The notes below the pieces were generated by a model, which was not told the DNA's origin, did no database searches, and saw only the letters and a list, made by a program, of their open reading frames with translations. A stretch of DNA of 64,000 bases, taken from Dyella jiangningensis (GTDB taxonomy: Bacteria > Pseudomonadota > Gammaproteobacteria > Xanthomonadales > Rhodanobacteraceae). Below, in pieces: positions 1 through 9,030 of the stretch (the stretch's first letter is position 1; each line of letters starts with the position of its first letter). The stretch lies in assembly GCA_000632805.1 (NCBI GenBank), contig CP007444.1, positions 2,592,772-2,656,771 on the forward strand, given 5' to 3'. The position numbers and the translations under genes were made by a program.

Positions 1-689
1 TCCATACGCCGAGTTCGGAAAGGCCTTCGCACAGTTCCGTCATGCGCGTGCGGTAGCTCTTGTCGCGCCACTGGCGCTCGGCGTACTTCACGTCGACGCC
101 GTAGGCACTGGTGTCCTGCGAGATCACCAGCAGCTCCTTCACGCCACCCTTCACCAGGCGCTCGGCTTCCACCAGCACTTCATCGACCGGACGCGACACG
201 AGGTCGCCACGCATCGACGGGATGATGCAGAAGCTGCAGCGATGGTTGCAGCCTTCGGAAATCTTCAGGTACGCGTAGTGCTTCGGCGTCAGCTTGATGC
301 CGGTGTCCGGGATGATGTCCAGCAGCGGGTTGCGCTTGGGCGGCAGCGCCGAATGCACGGCGGTCATCACGCTGGCGTAGTCCTGCGGTCCGGTGATCGC
401 GAGCACGTCCGGGTAGGCTTCACGGATCAGCTCCGAGCGCTTGCCCAGACAGCCGGTGACGATGACTTTGCCGTTCTCGTGCAACGCCTCGCCGATGGCA
501 TCCAGCGATTCCTGCACGGCCGCATCGATGAAGCCGCAGGTGTTGACGACCACGGCATCGGCAGCGCCGTAGCTGGGCACGATCTCGTAGCCCTCGACCT
601 TCAGCTGGGTGAGGATGCGTTCGGAGTCGACCAGGGCCTTGGGACAACCGAGGCTGACGAAACCGACTTTGGGCGAGGCCTGCGACATG
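1..689 (-). CDS. rimO: Ribosomal protein S12 methylthiotransferase RimO, C-terminus cut by window edge
   Basis: Radical-SAM enzyme that adds a methylthio group to the conserved aspartate of ribosomal protein S12. The reading frame starts [17 protein letters not shown], the usual opening of the N-terminal UPF0004 domain, whose three cysteines bind the auxiliary [4Fe-4S] cluster (SLGCPK, NTCGF, GCLGKR). It continues into the radical SAM motif CNHRCSFC, followed by IIPSMRG, near residue 150. About 229 codons are visible; the rest of the SAM barrel and the TRAM domain lie outside the window. The ATG is at 687-689. A TATAAT hexamer on the minus strand (723-728) is a plausible -10 box. The gene is divergent from the dienelactone hydrolase gene. 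The [10 protein letters not shown] signature favours RimO over MiaB. Confidence 0.93.
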
Positions 690-792
690 GACGAGCAACC
701 GTAACTATGCGGAAAACGGACCATTATAGCCCAGGTCGGTCCCAATCCCTGAACCACTACAATGCCGCTCTTGCCATCGATGGAGCGTCGCC

Positions 793-1464
793 ATGGGTCA
801 GAACATCAATCTCAACACTACCCGCATGCAGTGCATCGGCGCCTACCTCGCCAAACCCGCAGGCAAATCCAAGGGTGGCATCGTGGTGATCCAGGAGATC
901 TTCGGCGTCAACGAACACATCCGCCATGTGGCCGACGGCTTCGCCCAGGCCGGCTATACCGCCATCGCACCCAGCTTCTTCGATCATCTGGAGAGCGGCG
1001 TGGAGCTGGGCTACAACGAGGAAGGCTATGCGCGCGGCAAGGCGCTGGTGACCGAACTCGGCCTGGACCGCGCCGTGGAAGACGTGGCGAGCGCGGCCGA
1101 AGCCATCTCATCCGCGGGGCGCATCGGCACGGTGGGTTACTGCTGGGGTGGTACCGTGGCGATGCTCGCGGCCATGCGCCTGGGCTTGCCATCGGTGAGC
1201 TACTACGGCGCACGCAATGTGCCGTTCCTTGGCGAGAAACCGCGGGCGCCGGTGATGTTCCACTTCGGCGAGAAGGACAAGAGCATTCCGCCGGAGATGG
1301 TGCAGAAGCATCGCGACATGCTCCCGCAGATGGAGGTGTTCACCTACCCCGCCGACCACGCGTTCAACCGCGACGTCGGAAAGCAATACGACGAAGCCAG
1401 CGCGAAGCTGGCCTATGAGCGCACCCTCGCCTTCTTCGAAAAGCATCTGGCGCAAGGTGCATGA
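793..1464 (+). CDS. Dienelactone hydrolase family protein
   Basis: A 223-residue alpha/beta hydrolase of the dienelactone hydrolase family. The catalytic triad can be read directly: nucleophile Cys117 in GYCWGG, Asp162 in FGEKDKS and His189 in PADHAFN, with Glu35 in QEIFG at the position that activates the cysteine in characterised family members. No signal peptide, so cytoplasmic. Classical members open dienelactones in chlorocatechol breakdown, but no catechol pathway genes are nearby and the true substrate is unknown. The stop codon overlaps the ATG of the downstream HIT gene by 4 bp, so the two are probably co-translated. Confidence 0.9.
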   Translation: MGQNINLNTTRMQCIGAYLAKPAGKSKGGIVVIQEIFGVNEHIRHVADGFAQAGYTAIAPSFFDHLESGVELGYNEEGYARGKALVTELGLDRAVEDVASAAEAISSAGRIGTVGYCWGGTVAMLAAMRLGLPSVSYYGARNVPFLGEKPRAPVMFHFGEKDKSIPPEMVQKHRDMLPQMEVFTYPADHAFNRDVGKQYDEASAKLAYERTLAFFEKHLAQGA

Positions 1465-1871
1465 GCCCGTTCGAGCTGGATCCGCGGCTGGCCAACGACA
1501 CTCGCCCGGTGATGTCCCTCGCCTTGTGCGATGTGCTGCTGATGAACGATGCGCGCTTTCCCTGGCTGGTGCTCGTGCCTCGCCAGGCCGGCCTCGTCGA
1601 GATCTGCGATCTTCCGCCTGAAGCACAGGCCGCTTTGTGGCAGGAGGTGAATCTCGCCGCCCAGGCGCTGCGCTCGCTGTCGCCCTTCGACAAACTCAAC
1701 CTGGGTGCGCTCGGCAACATCGTGCGGCAGCTGCATGTGCATGTCGTCGGTCGCCGCGAAGGCGATGCCGCCTGGCCGGGCCCGGTGTGGGGCAGCGGTC
1801 GGGCGGAGCCTTATGGGGAAGATGCGCTGGCATCGGTGATCGAAAAACTGCGCGCCGCATTGGCGCGGTGA
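1461..1871 (+). CDS. HIT-domain protein
   Basis: A 136-residue histidine-triad family protein, likely a nucleotide hydrolase or transferase. The triad region reads QLHVHVVGR: the last two histidines of the H-x-H-x-H pattern are present, including the one expected to be the nucleophile, but the first is Gln. The segment after it, AAWPGPVWG, is typical of a small proteobacterial HIT subfamily. It begins inside the end of the dienelactone hydrolase gene (ATGA overlap at 1461-1464). Substrate unknown. Confidence 0.85.
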   Translation: MSPFELDPRLANDTRPVMSLALCDVLLMNDARFPWLVLVPRQAGLVEICDLPPEAQAALWQEVNLAAQALRSLSPFDKLNLGALGNIVRQLHVHVVGRREGDAAWPGPVWGSGRAEPYGEDALASVIEKLRAALAR

Positions 1872-1916
1872 GCGTTGATCGCACGCTGAGCGCGCTCCCT
1901 CAAAAGCACAGGCTCT

Positions 1917-1946
1917 CTGTAGGAGCACACCCAGTGCGCGAACGCC
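1917..1946. repeat. Degenerate REP-like element
   Basis: The stretch TAGGAGCACACCCAGTGCG is a decayed version of the repeat found intact as inverted pairs at 5562-5646 and 32345-32428 (core GGGAGCGCACCCTGTGCGCG). Like those, it lies between two convergent genes. Confidence 0.5.
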
Positions 1947-1962
1947 CTTCGCGAAATCCCAC

Positions 1963-1995
1963 AAAAAAAAGCCCGCGAACATCGCGGGCTTTTTT
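1963..1995. terminator. Bidirectional rho-independent terminator
   Basis: A 7-bp GC stem (1971-1977 with 1983-1989) and 5-nt loop, flanked by an A-run on the left and a T-run on the right. It can stop transcription from the HIT gene on the plus strand and from the lipoprotein gene on the minus strand. Confidence 0.9.
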
Positions 1996-2012
1996 CCTTG
2001 ACCAACCGTCGA

Positions 2013-2471
2013 TCAATGCTGCTGCGGCGGTGGTTCCGCGGCCTTCACCGGCGCCTTGTAGTCTTCCAGGTCACGCGCCTTGGTATCCACTACGCTGATC
2101 TTCTTCAGCGTGCCGCCGTCGTCGTAGTAAACGGTAAAGCCGTAGTCGATCTGCAGGCGCGCCATGTACTGCAGGTGCTGCTTGCGGACCTTGGAATCAT
2201 CGCTGGGCTCGACCAGCACGGTCTTGGGCAGCTTGCCCTGGTCCTTGAGGTAGGCGAAGTGGCTGCCAGTATCCAGCGCCGACAGCACGGCGCCGTCGAC
2301 GATGAACTGGCCGTTCTTGTAGGCCTGGATGGTCGCGTCGAACTGGCTCTTCATGTCCGCCGTACGCACTTCGTCCTTGGTGCCACCGCGATGGCAGCCG
2401 GCCAGCACCAGCATGCTGCCCAGCAGGATGGCTGCGGTCGCGCGGGTCAGCAGCGTGGGAAAACGGGTCAT
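2013..2471 (-). CDS. Small lipoprotein of unknown function
   Basis: A 152-residue protein with a lipoprotein signal: basic start MTRFPTLLTR, a hydrophobic stretch and the lipobox LAGC near residue 24. The mature part (TADMKSQFDATIQAYKNGQ) is soluble and ends in a Pro/Gln/His-rich tail. A purine-rich ribosome site (AGGAG) lies 8-10 bases before the ATG at 2471. I do not recognise the family; an outer-membrane-anchored periplasmic location is inferred. It is 107 bp downstream of dcd and may be co-transcribed. Confidence 0.75.
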   Translation of the reverse strand: MTRFPTLLTRATAAILLGSMLVLAGCHRGGTKDEVRTADMKSQFDATIQAYKNGQFIVDGAVLSALDTGSHFAYLKDQGKLPKTVLVEPSDDSKVRKQHLQYMARLQIDYGFTVYYDDGGTLKKISVVDTKARDLEDYKAPVKAAEPPPQQH

Positions 2472-2578
2472 GCGGAATCTCCTGCAATGCATCGGGGTGA
2501 ACGTCGAAAGTGTAGCGCCGCGCTGGGCGCCCGCACCGGGTCGGCCCGGTGGCCGTTCAGGTGCGCCTTGGGCCCGTC

Positions 2579-3145
2579 TCAGGTGCGCGGCAGGGTCACG
2601 CCCTGCTGGCCCTGGTACTTGCCGCCGCGGTCCTTGTAGCTGGTTTCGCACTCCTCGTCGGATTCGAGGAACAGCATCTGCGCGACACCTTCGTTGGCGT
2701 AGATCTTGGCGGGCAGCGGCGTGGTGTTGGAAAACTCCAGCGTCACGTGGCCTTCCCACTCCGGCTCGAGCGGCGTCACGTTGACGATGATGCCGCAGCG
2801 CGCATACGTGCTCTTGCCCAGGCAGATGGTCAGCACTTTGCGCGGAATGCGGAAGTACTCGACGGTACGCGCCAGCGCGAAGGAATTGGGCGGAATGATG
2901 CACACGTCCGCCTCGACGTCGACGAAGCTGGTGGGGTCGAATGCCTTTGGATCGACAATGGTCGAGTTGATGTTGGTGAAGATCTTGAACTCGCGCGCGC
3001 AGCGCACGTCGTAGCCGTAGCTCGACGTGCCGTACGACACCAGCCTGGTGTTGTCGCGCGTCTTGACCTGGCCCGGCTCGAACGGCTCGATCATGCCGTG
3101 CTGTTCGGCCATGCGGCGGATCCACTTGTCGGATTTGATGCTCAC
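2579..3145 (-). CDS. dcd: dCTP deaminase
   Basis: Deaminates dCTP to dUTP, the main route to dTMP precursors in many proteobacteria; a cytoplasmic trimer of the dUTPase fold. The 188 residues match the usual length of about 190. Diagnostic pieces are [10 protein letters not shown] at the N-terminus, [10 protein letters not shown], the catalytic-glutamate segment GHVTLEFSN, and the C-terminal [14 protein letters not shown]. The start is GTG at 3143-3145, because the family begins at SIKSDKW and a GGGAG site lies just upstream. Confidence 0.96.
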   Translation of the reverse strand: MSIKSDKWIRRMAEQHGMIEPFEPGQVKTRDNTRLVSYGTSSYGYDVRCAREFKIFTNINSTIVDPKAFDPTSFVDVEADVCIIPPNSFALARTVEYFRIPRKVLTICLGKSTYARCGIIVNVTPLEPEWEGHVTLEFSNTTPLPAKIYANEGVAQMLFLESDEECETSYKDRGGKYQGQQGVTLPRT

Positions 3146-3215
3146 TCGGACTCCCGAAGGGGTTGTCAGTCGCGCCGTTGGGCGTAAAGACCGGAAAAAT
3201 AGCGGAAAAGCGGGT

Positions 3216-3785
3216 TCAACCGCCAGTCGCCCGGGCCAATTCCCGGGCCAGCGAATCGAGGGAACCGCGTACCAGCGCGGCCTGCGACGGGTCGCCAAGC
3301 ACGTCTGCCTCCTCGCAACCCGCACCCGGCAAGGGAATCGTCACCGAGGGCGATTCCAGGAGGTGCGCGGACATGGTGCGCAGGATCTCGCGGAGGGCAT
3401 CCTGCGCATGGTGCGAGCCACGCGCCGACGCGTTCCAGAGCACGACCGGCTTGTCGGGGAACTCCAGGCTGCCGACGAGCCAGTCCAGCAGGTTCTTGAA
3501 CGGGCCGGGTACGCCATGCGCGTATTCCGGACAGGCGATCAGCAGCGCATCGCTCTCGCCAACGAGCTGCCGCAAGGCGGCGGCGCTGGCTGGCAGCGCC
3601 TCCATCTCATCGTCGGGATTGAACAGCGGCAGGGCCGCCAGTCCGTCGTAAACGCTCAGGTGAAGTGCCGTGGGCGCGAGACGCGCTGCGGCATGCAGCA
3701 ACGCCGTATTGCCGGACCGCCGACGCAGGCTGCCGGACAGACACAAGACGCGCAGCGGCTTATCCCGTCCGGCATCCGGACTCAC
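3216..3785 (-). CDS. NADPH-dependent FMN reductase family protein
   Basis: A 189-residue flavodoxin-like reductase. The FMN phosphate-binding loop is [13 protein letters not shown] near residues 15-27, and the second conserved segment is [18 protein letters not shown]. Family members reduce FMN, quinones or azo dyes with NAD(P)H. The GTG start (3783-3785) overlaps the TGA of mrp in a GTGA junction, so translation is probably coupled to mrp. Whether it helps Fe-S assembly by supplying reduced flavin is speculation. Confidence 0.85.
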   Translation of the reverse strand: MSPDAGRDKPLRVLCLSGSLRRRSGNTALLHAAARLAPTALHLSVYDGLAALPLFNPDDEMEALPASAAALRQLVGESDALLIACPEYAHGVPGPFKNLLDWLVGSLEFPDKPVVLWNASARGSHHAQDALREILRTMSAHLLESPSVTIPLPGAGCEEADVLGDPSQAALVRGSLDSLARELARATGG

Positions 3786-4870
3786 GGAGCGCCCTGCACC
3801 ATGATCTTGCCCAGACCCAGCGACTTGTTGCGCGGCTGGCGCGAGAGCCGGCCGGCCGCATTGCGGGCGATTTCGCGGTAACGCGCGGCGAGATCGGAGT
3901 CGGGCATCGCCACCACGGTCGGCGTGCCGCCATCGGCCTGTTCGCGGATGCGAATGTCCAGCGGCAACGAACCGAGATACGCCACGCCGTACTGCTCGGC
4001 CATGCGCTGGCCGCCGCCCTCGCCGAAGATGTGTTCCTCGTGGCCGCAGTTCGAGCACACATGGGTAGCCATGTTCTCGATCACGCCCAACACCGGCACC
4101 TCGACCTTCTCGAACATCTTCAGCGCCTTGCGTGCATCCAGCAGCGCAATGTCCTGCGGCGTGGTGACGATCACGGCGCCCGACACCGGCACCTTCTGCG
4201 ACAGCGTGAGCTGGATGTCGCCGGTGCCAGGCGGCAGGTCGATGATGAGGTAATCGAGCTGCTCCCAGCGGCTGTCGTTGAGCAGTTGCATCATGGCCTG
4301 GGTGACCATCGGGCCGCGCCAGATCATGGGCGTCTCTTCGTCGATCAGGAAGCCGATCGACATGGCCTGCAGGCCATGCGCCTCCATCGGGATGATGGTC
4401 TTGCCGTCCGGCGATTGCGGTTTGCCGCTGATGCCCAGCATGCGCGGCTGGCTGGGGCCATAGATATCGGCATCGAGCACGCCCACCTTGGCGCCTTCGG
4501 CCTGCAACGCGAGCGCCAGGTTGGCCGACACCGTGGACTTGCCCACGCCACCCTTGCCCGACGCCACCACGATGATGTTCTTCACCCCCGGCTGCGGTCC
4601 AAGCGTGCCCTGCACCTTGTGCGAATGGATGCGCGTACCGATCGAGACGGCGGCGGAAGCGATGGCCGGGTCGGCCTCCAGCACTTGCTTGACGCGAGCC
4701 GTCAGCGCGGCGATGGCCCCGTTGGCGGGGTAACCCAGCTGGATATCCACCGAAACCCGGTCGCCATCCACGCCGATCGCGCGTACGGCATCGACCAGCG
4801 GCGCGCCGGTGTGGGGATCGACCAGTTCGCCGAGAAGTTGGCGTACCAGGGCTTCGCTTGCCTGCGTCAT
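3782..4870 (-). CDS. mrp: Iron-sulfur cluster carrier protein Mrp/ApbC
   Basis: A 362-residue P-loop ATPase that binds and transfers [4Fe-4S] clusters. An N-terminal MIP18-like (DUF59) domain covers residues 1-90 (LVRQLLGELVDPHTGAPL). The deviant Walker A motif GKGGVGKST is near residue 110, and the cluster-binding CxxC is in THVCSNCGHEEHIFG. The ATG at 4868-4870 gives the usual start at MTQASEALV. It is divergent from the DUF2147 gene and transcriptionally upstream of the flavin reductase. Confidence 0.95.
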   Translation of the reverse strand: MTQASEALVRQLLGELVDPHTGAPLVDAVRAIGVDGDRVSVDIQLGYPANGAIAALTARVKQVLEADPAIASAAVSIGTRIHSHKVQGTLGPQPGVKNIIVVASGKGGVGKSTVSANLALALQAEGAKVGVLDADIYGPSQPRMLGISGKPQSPDGKTIIPMEAHGLQAMSIGFLIDEETPMIWRGPMVTQAMMQLLNDSRWEQLDYLIIDLPPGTGDIQLTLSQKVPVSGAVIVTTPQDIALLDARKALKMFEKVEVPVLGVIENMATHVCSNCGHEEHIFGEGGGQRMAEQYGVAYLGSLPLDIRIREQADGGTPTVVAMPDSDLAARYREIARNAAGRLSRQPRNKSLGLGKIMVQGAP

Positions 4871-5019
4871 ATCGAATCGTGGACCGTCATGGGGATTACC
4901 CATTATGCCAGCCGCAGCCCCCGGCCCGGCCCGCTGCGACGCTCTCGCAATGCAACTTGACGCTCCCTCCTGACCTCGGTCAGGCTCCAAACATACGCTT
5001 TCGTACGGGAGGACCACCC

Positions 5020-5466
5020 ATGAAGTCATTGCTTCGCACTGCCGTCGTCGCCGCCCTGCTGCTGGGCACCGGATCGGTGTTTGCCGCCGAGACCACCCCG
5101 GTCGGCACCTGGAAGACCATCGACGATGAGACCGGCAAGCCCAAGTCCATCGTGAAGATCACCGACGAGGCCGGCGAGCTCAAGGCGACCGTGCTGGAAG
5201 TGCTGCAGTCCGACGACGGCCCACACCCGATCTGCAAGAACTGCGACGGCGAGCGCAAGGACAAGCCGATCGAAGGCATGAACATTATGTGGGGTGTCCA
5301 CAAGGACGGCGACGTGTGGGACGGCGGCAAGATCCTCGATCCCAAGACCGGCAAGGTCTACAAGGTGAAGCTGCAGCCCAGCGAAGACGGCAGCAAGCTC
5401 ACCGTGCGCGGCTATATCGGCTTTTCGCTGCTGGGTCGCAGCCAGGAGTGGCAGCGGCAGCAGTAA
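5020..5466 (+). CDS. Secreted DUF2147 family protein
   Basis: A 148-residue exported protein. The signal peptide MKSLLRTAVVAALLLGTGSV ends at FAAE. The mature domain has the DUF2147 pattern: GTWKTIDDETGKPKSIV, then CKNCDGERKDKPIEG, MIWG-like NIMWG, GGKILDPKTGKVY and RGYIG. The function of the family is not established; it is periplasmic and beta-rich. A GGGAGGA ribosome site precedes the ATG at 5020. Confidence 0.9.
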   Translation: MKSLLRTAVVAALLLGTGSVFAAETTPVGTWKTIDDETGKPKSIVKITDEAGELKATVLEVLQSDDGPHPICKNCDGERKDKPIEGMNIMWGVHKDGDVWDGGKILDPKTGKVYKVKLQPSEDGSKLTVRGYIGFSLLGRSQEWQRQQ

Positions 5467-5478
5467 CCTGCTTTGACT

Positions 5479-5530
5479 CCCTCTCCCCTCTGGGGAGAGG
5501 GCTGGGGCATTGCCACCTTGACGGTGGTGA
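5479..5530. repeat. Palindromic CCCTCTCCCC repeat
   Basis: Perfect inverted repeat: CCCTCTCCCC and GGGGAGAGGG separated by three bases (5479-5501), followed by a G-rich tail. A near-identical copy lies at 31508-31545 and degenerate ones at 15270-15480. It could act as a weak terminator for the DUF2147 gene. Confidence 0.7.
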
Positions 5531-5561
5531 GGGCCCAAACTCACGCAAGACCCAATGTCAT

Positions 5562-5646
5562 CTGTGGGAGCGCACCCTGTGCGCGACAGCAAACTCGCAC
5601 GTCGCCGCCATATAGGCCTGTCGCGCACAGGGTGCGCTCCCCACAA
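5562..5646. repeat. REP-like inverted repeat pair
   Basis: Two copies of a roughly 25-base element (core GGGAGCGCACCCTGTGCGCG) face each other, at 5562-5589 and 5618-5643, separated by about 28 bases. This is the arrangement of a REP doublet. It lies between the convergent DUF2147 and DeoR genes. The same pair, with perfect arms, recurs at 32345-32428. Confidence 0.85.
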
Positions 5647-5658
5647 CGGCGATGCGGC

Positions 5659-6459
5659 TCAGGCCGAATCCGCGCGATGCACCGCCACGCCACGCGCCGT
5701 GAACGCCGAACGCGCGGACCGGTCCGCCGAATGCTCCACCACCAGGTGCTGTACCCGTGACAGCTCCGCCACCTGATGCGTGGCGACGGCGCCCAGCTTG
5801 TCGTCGGTGGCGACCACCACCGTCTCGTCGCTGGCTTCGATCATCGCGCGCTTGAACAGCGCCTCTTCGCTATCGAAACCCCACAGGCCGTGCGCCGCAT
5901 CAATGGCGCACGCACCCGGAAAGCAGAGGTCCGCTCGTACCCGACGCACCTGCTCCACGGCCTGTGCCCCGATGGTGCCGCCGATGCTGGCGTCGACGCG
6001 GCCGCCGATCAACAACACCTCGAAACCCTCGCGATCCAGCAGCAATTGCGCGATATGAGGCGCGTTGGTAATCACCGTGAGCTGCGCGTCGGTCGGCAGG
6101 ATGGAGGCGATGGCCACGTTGGTGGTGCCGGTGTCGATCAGCAGCGTCTGGCCACGCTTCACCAGTTCCGCTGCCTTGCGCGCCAACGCCTGCTTTCGTG
6201 CGGAATGCTCGCTTCGACGTTGTTTCAAGGGCGCCGGCGTCGCCGTCGGCAGCAACGCCCCGCCATAGACACGCTTGCACAAGCCCAGCGCAGCCAGTTC
6301 GCGCAGGTCACGCCGAATGGAGTCCTCGGATACGTCGAACGCCGCCGCGAGTTCCGTCGCGACGACGCGCCCGTCGTTGCGCAGCTTCGCGAGGATGCGC
6401 TGCTGTCGCTCCTGCGGCAGCGCCCCGCTGTCAGGCGCCGGCTGTGCAGGCTTAGCCAT
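5659..6459 (-). CDS. DeoR family transcriptional regulator
   Basis: A 266-residue DeoR/GlpR-type regulator. The N-terminal winged helix-turn-helix contains ERQQRILAKLRNDGRV, TELAAAFDVSEDSIRRDL and the family signature RVYGGAL. The C-terminal DeoRC effector domain has LIDTGTTNVAIA, TNAPHIAQLLL, LIGGRVD and ATDDKLG, which bind a sugar phosphate in characterised members. The ATG at 6459 overlaps the HAD phosphatase gene by 8 bp, so it closes an MFS-HAD-DeoR operon. Phased repeats at 8297-8336 upstream of the operon are a candidate operator. The ligand is unknown. Confidence 0.92.
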   Translation of the reverse strand: MAKPAQPAPDSGALPQERQQRILAKLRNDGRVVATELAAAFDVSEDSIRRDLRELAALGLCKRVYGGALLPTATPAPLKQRRSEHSARKQALARKAAELVKRGQTLLIDTGTTNVAIASILPTDAQLTVITNAPHIAQLLLDREGFEVLLIGGRVDASIGGTIGAQAVEQVRRVRADLCFPGACAIDAAHGLWGFDSEEALFKRAMIEASDETVVVATDDKLGAVATHQVAELSRVQHLVVEHSADRSARSAFTARGVAVHRADSA

Positions 6460-7093
6460 GGCTGGCCTCCGCCTCGCCACGGTCAAGCAGATCCAGTTCG
6501 CTCAGCCGCGCACGCAGGCCATCGGGCTCCTGGAACCACCAGCCGTGCATGCCCAACGCCTCGGCGGCAGCCACATTGCGCTGCGAGTCGTCGATGTAGA
6601 GCGCGCGTGCCGGATCGACCGCGTAGCGTTCAAGCAAGCGTTGATAGATACGTGGATCGGGCTTGATCAGCCGCTCCTCGCCCGACACCACGATGCCCTC
6701 GAACCATTGCAGGAATGGAAAGCGCTGCCGCGCAATAGGGAACGTTTCCTGCGACCAGTTGGTGAGTGCGAGCAGACGCACGCCACGCGCCTTCAACTCG
6801 GCGAGGAGTGCCACGGTGCCTTCGATGGGACCCACCAGGGTTTCTTCCCAGCGCAGGTGATAGGCGTCGATCAGGTCTGCATGCTCGGGATAGCGGCCAC
6901 GCAGCAAGGCCGTCGCTTCGGACCAGGGACGCCCCGCATCCTGCTGCTCGTTCCATGCGCTGTTGCACACTTCGCGCAGGAACCAGTCCATGCGCTCTTC
7001 GTCATCGATCAGCTGCCGGTAGAGCCGACGCGGATCCCACGCAATCAATACATTGCCGAGGTCGAAGACCACGGTGTCGACAGGCTTGCTCAT
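6452..7093 (-). CDS. HAD family phosphatase
   Basis: A 213-residue HAD-superfamily hydrolase of the YihX/epoxide-hydrolase-N-terminal type. Motif I is FDLGNVLIAWDP (nucleophile Asp near residue 10). Motif II is ALTNWS, motif III the lysine of IKPDPRIYQ and motif IV YIDDSQRNV. A helical cap lies between motifs I and II. It overlaps the MFS gene by 4 bp (7090-7093) and the DeoR gene by 8 bp. With a DeoR regulator and a transporter, a role in removing phosphate from a sugar phosphate is likely but unproven. Confidence 0.9.
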   Translation of the reverse strand: MSKPVDTVVFDLGNVLIAWDPRRLYRQLIDDEERMDWFLREVCNSAWNEQQDAGRPWSEATALLRGRYPEHADLIDAYHLRWEETLVGPIEGTVALLAELKARGVRLLALTNWSQETFPIARQRFPFLQWFEGIVVSGEERLIKPDPRIYQRLLERYAVDPARALYIDDSQRNVAAAEALGMHGWWFQEPDGLRARLSELDLLDRGEAEASHG

Positions 7094-8262
7094 CGCTGCA
7101 CGATCCTCGCCGAAAGCCCCACCAGCACCAGCAGCCCCGCCACGGCCGCGAACGCCACCGGCAGGCTGCTGGCATGCGCCACGAAACCGATCAGCGCGGG
7201 GCCACTCAGCAGTCCTGCGTATCCCAACGTCGTTGCCGTCGCGATCGCGATCGCCGGCGGCGTGCCGGGCAAGCGACCGGCCGCGCTGAACATCACCGGC
7301 ACGATGTTGGACGCACCCAGGCCAATCAAGACGAAGCCACCGAGCGCAGCGAGTGCGCCAGGCGCCCATGCCACCACCAGAAATCCCGCAACGGCCAGCG
7401 CGGCGCCGGTGCGTACTGCCCATACAGGCCCAAAGCGCGCGATGAGGCGATCGCCCGTAAGGCGACCCAGTGCCATCGCCACCGAGAAGCAGGCGTAGCC
7501 GAAACCCGCCGATGCAGCGGCAAAGCCGCGGAAATCGCGCAGGAACACCGCGCTCCAATCGAGCATGGCACCTTCGGCGAGGAAACTGGCGAAACACATC
7601 AAACCGAGCAGCCACGCCAGCGCATGTGGCATGCCGAACGCGGCCTTTCCGGTTTCGCTCGGCTGTGGCGCGTCATCGAGAAGATCACCGCGCAGCCACA
7701 GCACCAGTCCAAGCAGGATCGCGGCGATCGCTGCGGCTGCGATGGGCAACGGCAAGCCGACAGCCAGCAATCCACTGACCACCGCCGCACCGGTCAGGCC
7801 ACCAACGCTGAAGAGTCCATGGAAGCCGGACATCAACCGACCGCCATCCAGCCGTTCCACGTCGACGGCGTGCGCATTCATCGCCACGTCAACCGCGCCG
7901 AGCATCACGCCGAAATAGAACAGCGTCGCGACCAGTGCCGCGATGCTCGATGCCATGGCCAGCACCGGCAGCGCCAGGCACATCAGCAAACCCGAGGCGA
8001 CGATCAACGTGCGATTGCCCAACTTGTGCGCGAGCCAGCCCACGAACGGCATCGACAGCATCGAGCCGCCGCCGAACACCAGCAGCGCCAGGCCCAGTTG
8101 CGCATCGTCCAGACCGAGCCGCGCCTTGGCATAGGGAACCATGGGCGCCCAGGCGGACATGCCGATGCCCGACACCAAAAAGATCACGCGCGTCGCTCGT
8201 CGCGCGGCGGGCAACGTGCGGGCCTCAGGCAGGCCATGGACAGGGTTGGGAATGGCTTTCAC
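7090..8262 (-). CDS. Major facilitator superfamily transporter
   Basis: A 390-residue inner membrane protein with about 12 hydrophobic segments. The loop GWLAHKLGNRTLIVAS after helix 2 is the MFS signature region, and the second half has GRLTGDRLIARFG in the equivalent place. The nearest family by feel is the YbjJ/FucP-like group of sugar or drug MFS proteins. The start is GTG at 8260-8262, giving MKAIPNPVHGLPEAR. It is the first gene of the MFS-HAD-DeoR operon. Confidence 0.88.
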   Translation of the reverse strand: MKAIPNPVHGLPEARTLPAARRATRVIFLVSGIGMSAWAPMVPYAKARLGLDDAQLGLALLVFGGGSMLSMPFVGWLAHKLGNRTLIVASGLLMCLALPVLAMASSIAALVATLFYFGVMLGAVDVAMNAHAVDVERLDGGRLMSGFHGLFSVGGLTGAAVVSGLLAVGLPLPIAAAAIAAILLGLVLWLRGDLLDDAPQPSETGKAAFGMPHALAWLLGLMCFASFLAEGAMLDWSAVFLRDFRGFAAASAGFGYACFSVAMALGRLTGDRLIARFGPVWAVRTGAALAVAGFLVVAWAPGALAALGGFVLIGLGASNIVPVMFSAAGRLPGTPPAIAIATATTLGYAGLLSGPALIGFVAHASSLPVAFAAVAGLLVLVGLSARIVQR

Positions 8263-8296
8263 AACGAATGCTTGAGGAGGCGAAGGACGCCATCAA

Positions 8297-8336
8297 CGTA
8301 TCAAATCGTGCAACAACGTGCAATATCGTGATAATC
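8297..8336. promoter_or_regulatory. Four operator-like units at exact 10-bp spacing
   Basis: Four consecutive 10-bp units begin CGTA or CGTG at 8297, 8307, 8317 and 8327; the middle two share CGTGCAA. The stretch is AT-richer than its surroundings and lies just upstream of the MFS-HAD-DeoR operon. Direct repeats at one-helical-turn spacing fit a DeoR-family operator, presumably for autoregulation. Confidence 0.5.
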
Positions 8337-8364
8337 ATGCACTCATGACGGCCCCCATGCCGCC

Positions 8365-8952
8365 ATGCCGGCGCCCTTCCAGGCACGCATGCTGGCGACC
8401 TGCCCGCAAGGAACGCCGGACCTGCCTACCATCCTCACCCACGCGGTTGTCCCACTGATGCTTGGCGCTGCCGCGCGTCGCCGCGTCGTCAGCCAGCGAC
8501 TGCTTGCCGCCGGCGCCATCGCGGCGATGCTGCCCGACGCCGACGTCGTTGCGTTCAAGCTGCACATCGCGTACGCCGATCACTTCGGCCACCGCGGCGC
8601 GACGCATTCCGTCGCATTTGCCGTCCTTCTCGCGCTGATCGCCGGCCTTGGGTACCGGCGATTGAACAGCCCGCCTTGGCAAAGCGGCCTGTTCATCGGG
8701 CTTGCCGCACTCTCGCATCCACTGCTCGATGCATGCACTGACGGCGGTCTTGGCGTAGCGCTGGGGTGGCCCTTGAGCGATGCGCGGTGGTTTGCACCGT
8801 TTCATCCCATCCCCGTCTCGCCGATCGGTGCGCGCTTCTTCAGCGAACGCGGATGGCAGGTCATGGCCTCGGAGTTCTGCTGGGTATGGCTGCCAACGGC
8901 CGTCATCGCTATTTGCATGGTGGCCTGGAGGCGGACGTCCAAACGGGCGTGA
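8365..8952 (+). CDS. YdjM-like membrane-bound metal-dependent hydrolase family protein
   Basis: About 195 residues with four to five hydrophobic segments and the conserved polar motifs of the YdjM/DUF457 family: LTHAVVPL, MLPDADVVAF, HRGATHSVAF and ALSHPLLDACTDGG. The His/Asp residues suggest a metal site in the membrane; the natural substrate is not known. The start is uncertain. Homologs usually begin close to PTILTHAVVP, so the ATGs at 8365 and 8389 may both be upstream of the true start; an AAGGA element precedes a CTG at 8425. Confidence 0.8.
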   Translation: MPAPFQARMLATCPQGTPDLPTILTHAVVPLMLGAAARRRVVSQRLLAAGAIAAMLPDADVVAFKLHIAYADHFGHRGATHSVAFAVLLALIAGLGYRRLNSPPWQSGLFIGLAALSHPLLDACTDGGLGVALGWPLSDARWFAPFHPIPVSPIGARFFSERGWQVMASEFCWVWLPTAVIAICMVAWRRTSKRA

Positions 8953-9030
8953 TCGCGCTGCGGCGCCGGTGGCGAGGTTTCCAGGGGCGCCATGCCATAA
9001 TGCACAACCCCCACGCAGCCGCTTTCGCCC

